A stretch of 25,686 nucleotides of DNA from CAZBDU01 sp964490725 (GTDB lineage: Bacteria; Spirochaetota; Spirochaetia; SZUA-6; DRHE01), in the NCBI GenBank assembly GCA_964490725.1, contig CAZBDU010000077.1, forward strand, positions 1-25,686, written 5' to 3'. The notes under the pieces are model-generated. The model did not search any database. It was not told the origin of the DNA and was given only the letters and a program-made list of their open reading frames with translations. A program made the translations under genes and the position numbers. Position 1 is the stretch's first letter, and every line of letters starts with the position of its first letter. Of this stretch, positions 23,403 to 25,686 are shown one piece after another.

Positions 23403-24350
23403 CTAACGGCCGCTCAGCAGAAAGTAGCAGGACAGGCCCGCCCACCAGGACAGGCTGAAGGCGTACTTGGCGGCGGCGGGAAGCGGCAGCGGCGACCAGA
23501 ACGCCTCGGTCAGCGCGGCCAGGCTCAGCATCACCGCGGCGCCGTACAGGAGGGGCAGCACGCGCCGGGCGGTGCGCCGCAGCGACTCCCCCCGGCGCAG
23601 CCTTCCCGGGGCGATCAGCGACCAGCCCAGCCTCAGCCCGCACACTCCCGACAGGACGATCGCCGTGAGCTCCAGCGCGCTGTGGCTGGCGACGAAGCCG
23701 AAGAAGGTGCCGCCGTAGCCGATGCGGACCAGGTGTCCGGCGGCCGCCCCCAGGTGCACGCCGTTGTACAGAAGGAGGAAGATGCTGCCGATCCCGAAGA
23801 GCATTCCCCCCGCGAAGACGCGAAAGGCGATGCTGAGGTTGTTGAGGATGTAGAAGCCGAACATGGCGAAGCGGGAGCCCTCCGCCATGGGCTTCAGGAA
23901 GTGCTCGGAGCCCGGGTCGTACATCGCCTCCAGCTGCCGGACCTGCTGGCCGGACATCACCGAGTAGACCAGAGTGGGATGCGACTGGATGAGGAGGGCC
24001 GTCAGCAGCATGGTTCCCAGGAGCAGCACCATGGCCAGCGCCACCGCGGCGCCTTCGGCCCGCAACGCCCGCGGCAAGGCCTGTCTGAAGAAAGTCGAGG
24101 CCTGCAGCAGGGAGAAGCGTTTGCCGCGGTACAGGTGCTGGTGGCCGCGCAGCGCCAGCTGGTTCAGCCGCTCCACCAGCGGGGCGTCGAAGCTGCGGTC
24201 ACGGGCAATGGCCAGATCGTGGCAGAGTTGCCTGTACAGCTCGGGAAACCGCCCCGCAGCCTCCCTCCTGCCGCGATCCAGCTCCTCGACCAGCGTCTCC
24301 GTCTCCTGCCAGCGCGCCTGGCAGCGGGCGCGGAAGGTCTCCTGTCTCAC
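23403..24350 (-). CDS. SpoIIM-like (stage II sporulation protein M family) membrane protein
   Basis: A 315-residue membrane protein of the SpoIIM/DUF95 family. A soluble helical N-terminus (1-98) is followed by helices near 101-121, 163-195, 200-250 and 258-310. The family motif FGFYILNNLSIAFRVFAGG (164-182) and GVHLGAAAGH (197-206) are present, with H223 and E227 in ASHSALELTA. In Bacillus, SpoIIM belongs to the engulfment complex; members inside MoxR clusters occur in non-sporulating bacteria and have no assigned role, so this is not evidence for sporulation. The GTG at 24350 overlaps the RDD stop as GTGA and has GGAGGAGG just upstream. Confidence 0.9.
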   Translation of the reverse strand: MRQETFRARCQARWQETETLVEELDRGRREAAGRFPELYRQLCHDLAIARDRSFDAPLVERLNQLALRGHQHLYRGKRFSLLQASTFFRQALPRALRAEGAAVALAMVLLLGTMLLTALLIQSHPTLVYSVMSGQQVRQLEAMYDPGSEHFLKPMAEGSRFAMFGFYILNNLSIAFRVFAGGMLFGIGSIFLLLYNGVHLGAAAGHLVRIGYGGTFFGFVASHSALELTAIVLSGVCGLRLGWSLIAPGRLRRGESLRRTARRVLPLLYGAAVMLSLAALTEAFWSPLPLPAAAKYAFSLSWWAGLSCYFLLSGR

Positions 24351-25093
24351 GTCCTCCTCCCGGTGATCCAGGCGGCCGCGCCGACCAGCGAGGAGACCGG
24401 ATCGGCGGCGGCGGCCGGGCGGTGATCCACGGCGGGAGCCACCAGCTCCGCCAGCTCCTTCGCCCTGGCCGGCCCCAGGAAGGCGGCGCGTCCGGCGAAG
24501 CCGACCAGCGCCCGCTGCTCGGAGAAATCCAGGCTCACCGCCGGCACCACCGGTTGGATCGCGGGCACGGCGGCGCGCCAGAGACCGGGGATGGTGGAGC
24601 CTCGCCCGTAGACCACCAGCGTGCCTGCGGCCAGGTCCCCGATGCGGCGGAAGCCGCGGCTCGCCAGCATGCTCACCAGGCCCAGAACGAAGAACACCGG
24701 CAGGTAGTCCACCACTCGCAGGAGGTTCCTGATGAGCGAGGCCGCCAGGTCCACGGGGGTCCCGTTGAGCTTCACCACCTGCAGGCCGAACAGCCTCTTG
24801 CCCGGCGTGGCTCCGCCGGCGAACAGCTCGAAGACCACCGGGTACAGCCAGTTGAGGGCGAAGAAGGCGATGGCGAACAGCCCCTGGCCGAACTCTTCCA
24901 GAAGGGCCGCGGCCACCAGCAGAATCAGCACCGCCGCCGAGCGGATGGCCCCGTCCACCAGCCAGGCGAAGAGGCGCACGTAGGGGCCGGCGGGATGGAG
25001 CTCCAGCACGATTCCCTCCGGCGACTCGACGCGATGGACCGTGTCGAAGAAGCGCTCCCCCACCCCGCGCTCAGGAGGCGATGGCGACGGCAA
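24347..25093 (-). CDS. RDD family membrane protein
   Basis: A 248-residue protein of the RDD family, with the defining R and D in YVRLFAWLVDGAIR (38-51), the TPGKRLFGLQVV signature (96-107) and the second D in RRIGDLAAGTLVVYG (149-163). Three hydrophobic helices lie near 50-66, 72-92 and 128-145. RDD proteins have been linked to transport or ion homeostasis in some cases, but most are uncharacterised. A hydrophilic C-terminal extension (about 170-248) containing DFSEQRALVGFAGRA is common to RDD proteins of MoxR clusters. The start is uncertain: the TTG at 25093 overlaps the previous gene by 23 bases and has a GGTGGG-like site; a GTG at 25063 would drop ten residues. Confidence 0.88.
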   Translation of the reverse strand: MPSPSPPERGVGERFFDTVHRVESPEGIVLELHPAGPYVRLFAWLVDGAIRSAAVLILLVAAALLEEFGQGLFAIAFFALNWLYPVVFELFAGGATPGKRLFGLQVVKLNGTPVDLAASLIRNLLRVVDYLPVFFVLGLVSMLASRGFRRIGDLAAGTLVVYGRGSTIPGLWRAAVPAIQPVVPAVSLDFSEQRALVGFAGRAAFLGPARAKELAELVAPAVDHRPAAAADPVSSLVGAAAWITGRRT

Positions 25094-25550
25094 TACCCAC
25101 CACCATCCCGATCACCGCCAGGCCGATGAGCACCAGCGTCAGCACGCCCACGAACTTCCAGAACGCCTTCTGATGCCCCAGAGCCTCCTCCATGGCCTGG
25201 ACGGTGCCCTGGGCCAGCAGCCGCCTGAGAGAGCCGGCGAAGCGGTTCAGGTACAGCACCGGAAAGATGTACACCACCCCCAGGCCGATGTAGGCAATTC
25301 CGACTATCACCGCCGGGAACCCCTCGCCCAGGTCGGCTCCGGCCAGCGCGGCGATGACGAAGGAGAGGGCGGTGAACAAGATCAGCCCCAGGGTGACGAA
25401 GCCGAGCACCGAGAGGAAGCGCACCCAGGGCCGGGTCTGCCTCAGGTGGTTGATCATGGTGGTGGTGACGTTCACCCCTTCGAGGGGCTGAGCGCCCGAC
25501 TGGTCGGGCTCCGCCGTCGGGGCCTGGTACGGGTTCACCGCGTCGCTCAT
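25071..25550 (-). CDS. small membrane protein, NPYQAP-type N-terminus (DUF5362-like)
   Basis: A 159-residue protein with a polar N-terminus containing NPYQAPTAEP (6-15), then hydrophobic helices near 46-70, 80-102 and 132-158. The middle segment VVYIFPVLYLNRFAGSLRRLL and the later AFWKFVGVLTLVLIG resemble DUF5362-type small membrane proteins, but I hold that assignment loosely. AGGAG lies 6 bases before the ATG. It is the first gene of the MoxR operon, directly behind a good promoter, and its end overlaps the RDD gene. Its function is unknown; position suggests a membrane component of the same module. Confidence 0.75.
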   Translation of the reverse strand: MSDAVNPYQAPTAEPDQSGAQPLEGVNVTTTMINHLRQTRPWVRFLSVLGFVTLGLILFTALSFVIAALAGADLGEGFPAVIVGIAYIGLGVVYIFPVLYLNRFAGSLRRLLAQGTVQAMEEALGHQKAFWKFVGVLTLVLIGLAVIGMVVGIAVAIAS

Positions 25551-25562
25551 TCTCCGCTCCTG

Positions 25563-25579
25563 ATGGTGGTATCCACCAT
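25563..25579. promoter_or_regulatory. perfect inverted repeat over the transcription start (putative operator)
   Basis: ATGGTGG (25563-25569) and CCACCAT (25573-25579) are exact complements around TAT. The repeat overlaps the -10 hexamer by two bases and spans the expected start near 25571, the classic place for a repressor operator. A hairpin at the very 5' end of the message, which could protect it, is the alternative. I do not recognise the sequence as the site of a known regulator. Confidence 0.55.
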
Positions 25580-25606
25580 GATAGATCGTTCCCGGGCGCG
25601 TTTCAA
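25578..25606 (-). promoter_or_regulatory. sigma-70-type promoter of the MoxR-module operon
   Basis: On the minus strand TTGAAA (25606-25601) and TATCAT (25583-25578) are separated by exactly 17 bases, each matching five of six consensus positions. The expected start near 25571 leaves a leader of about 20 bases with AGGAG before the ATG at 25550. It is the best promoter match in the window and stands in a locally AT-richer patch of an otherwise very GC-rich sequence. Confidence 0.65.
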
Positions 25607-25621
25607 CGAAAAAAGGTCGCT

Positions 25622-25686
25622 TGCCCCCGGGGGCAGTCGCCTGCGCCCGCCGGGGTCGGGGCGGCGCGGCGGCGCCGGGGTCGGGG
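25622..25686. repeat. palindrome and G-rich direct repeats at the window end
   Basis: TGCCCCCGGGGGCA (25622-25635) is a perfect 14-bp palindrome flanked by GTCGC on both sides. CGGGGTCGGGG then occurs at 25651-25661 and again at 25676-25686, giving four runs of four G. They lie beyond the -35 of the MoxR operon promoter. No gene is visible here; the neighbour on this side is outside the window. A terminator for an unseen upstream gene is possible, since six T follow the palindrome on the minus strand after seven bases. Confidence 0.5.

Noticed and set aside
23403..24350. SpoIIM homologue as evidence that the organism sporulates
   Set aside because: SpoIIM-family proteins are common in MoxR clusters of non-sporulating bacteria and no other sporulation gene is here.

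Overview
This is a GC-rich bacterial chromosome segment (roughly 70% G+C by eye) with tightly packed genes, many 4-base ATGA/GTGA/TTGA stop-start overlaps and several GTG or TTG starts. It has no rRNA, tRNA, insertion sequence, CRISPR array or phage gene that I can see. A periplasmic sugar-binding protein with a cleavable Sec signal and no lipobox, and a HBM-type chemoreceptor, suggest a diderm, motile or taxis-competent bacterium. The residues after the binding-protein signal peptide (AFA followed by GGSRES) resemble those of spirochaete sugar-binding proteins, but that is only a hint and the phylum stays open.

Layout, left to right. (1) 2-2905 (+): the 3' part of a bacterial SNF2-type helicase whose start lies off the window. 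(2) 2955-5460 (-): a small operon-like group made of a multi-spanning membrane protein with a HIHH motif, a translationally coupled ferritin-like metal-dependent hydrolase, and a nitroreductase that also seems to have its own promoter. A divergent LapA/DUF1049 membrane protein follows at 5497-5703 (+). (3) 5728-12612 (-): a complete CUT2-type sugar uptake and catabolism operon. In transcription order it encodes a periplasmic binding protein, FGGY kinase, class II aldolase, double ATP-binding protein and two permeases. A perfect 13-bp intercistronic hairpin follows the binding-protein gene. (4) 12862-18356 (+): a signalling block with a four-TM PAS histidine kinase, a NarL-type regulator, a stand-alone receiver, a HBM chemoreceptor and CheW; no CheA is present. 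(5) 18426-25550 (-): a seven-gene, almost fully overlapping operon of a NPYQAP-type membrane protein, RDD protein, SpoIIM-like protein, DUF4129 fusion, DUF4350 protein, MoxR AAA+ ATPase and DUF58 protein. Its promoter is the best in the window (TTGAAA, 17 bp, TATCAT) and has a perfect inverted repeat over the start site.

How the genes may work together. The sugar operon should import a sugar, phosphorylate it as a ketose and split it into a triose phosphate plus an aldehyde. No isomerase or dedicated repressor is present. The kinase/regulator pair is divergent from it across a 249-bp gap that holds three TTAC motifs at exact 11-bp spacing, so two-component control of sugar uptake is a reasonable but unproven idea. 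The MoxR-DUF58-DUF4129-DUF4350-SpoIIM-RDD set is a recurrent but biochemically undefined envelope-associated module.

The least explained parts are the HIHH membrane protein/di-iron-like hydrolase pair, the unusual second nucleotide-binding domain of the sugar ATPase, the regulatory sequence between the sugar operon and the kinase, and the operator-like palindrome ahead of the MoxR module.
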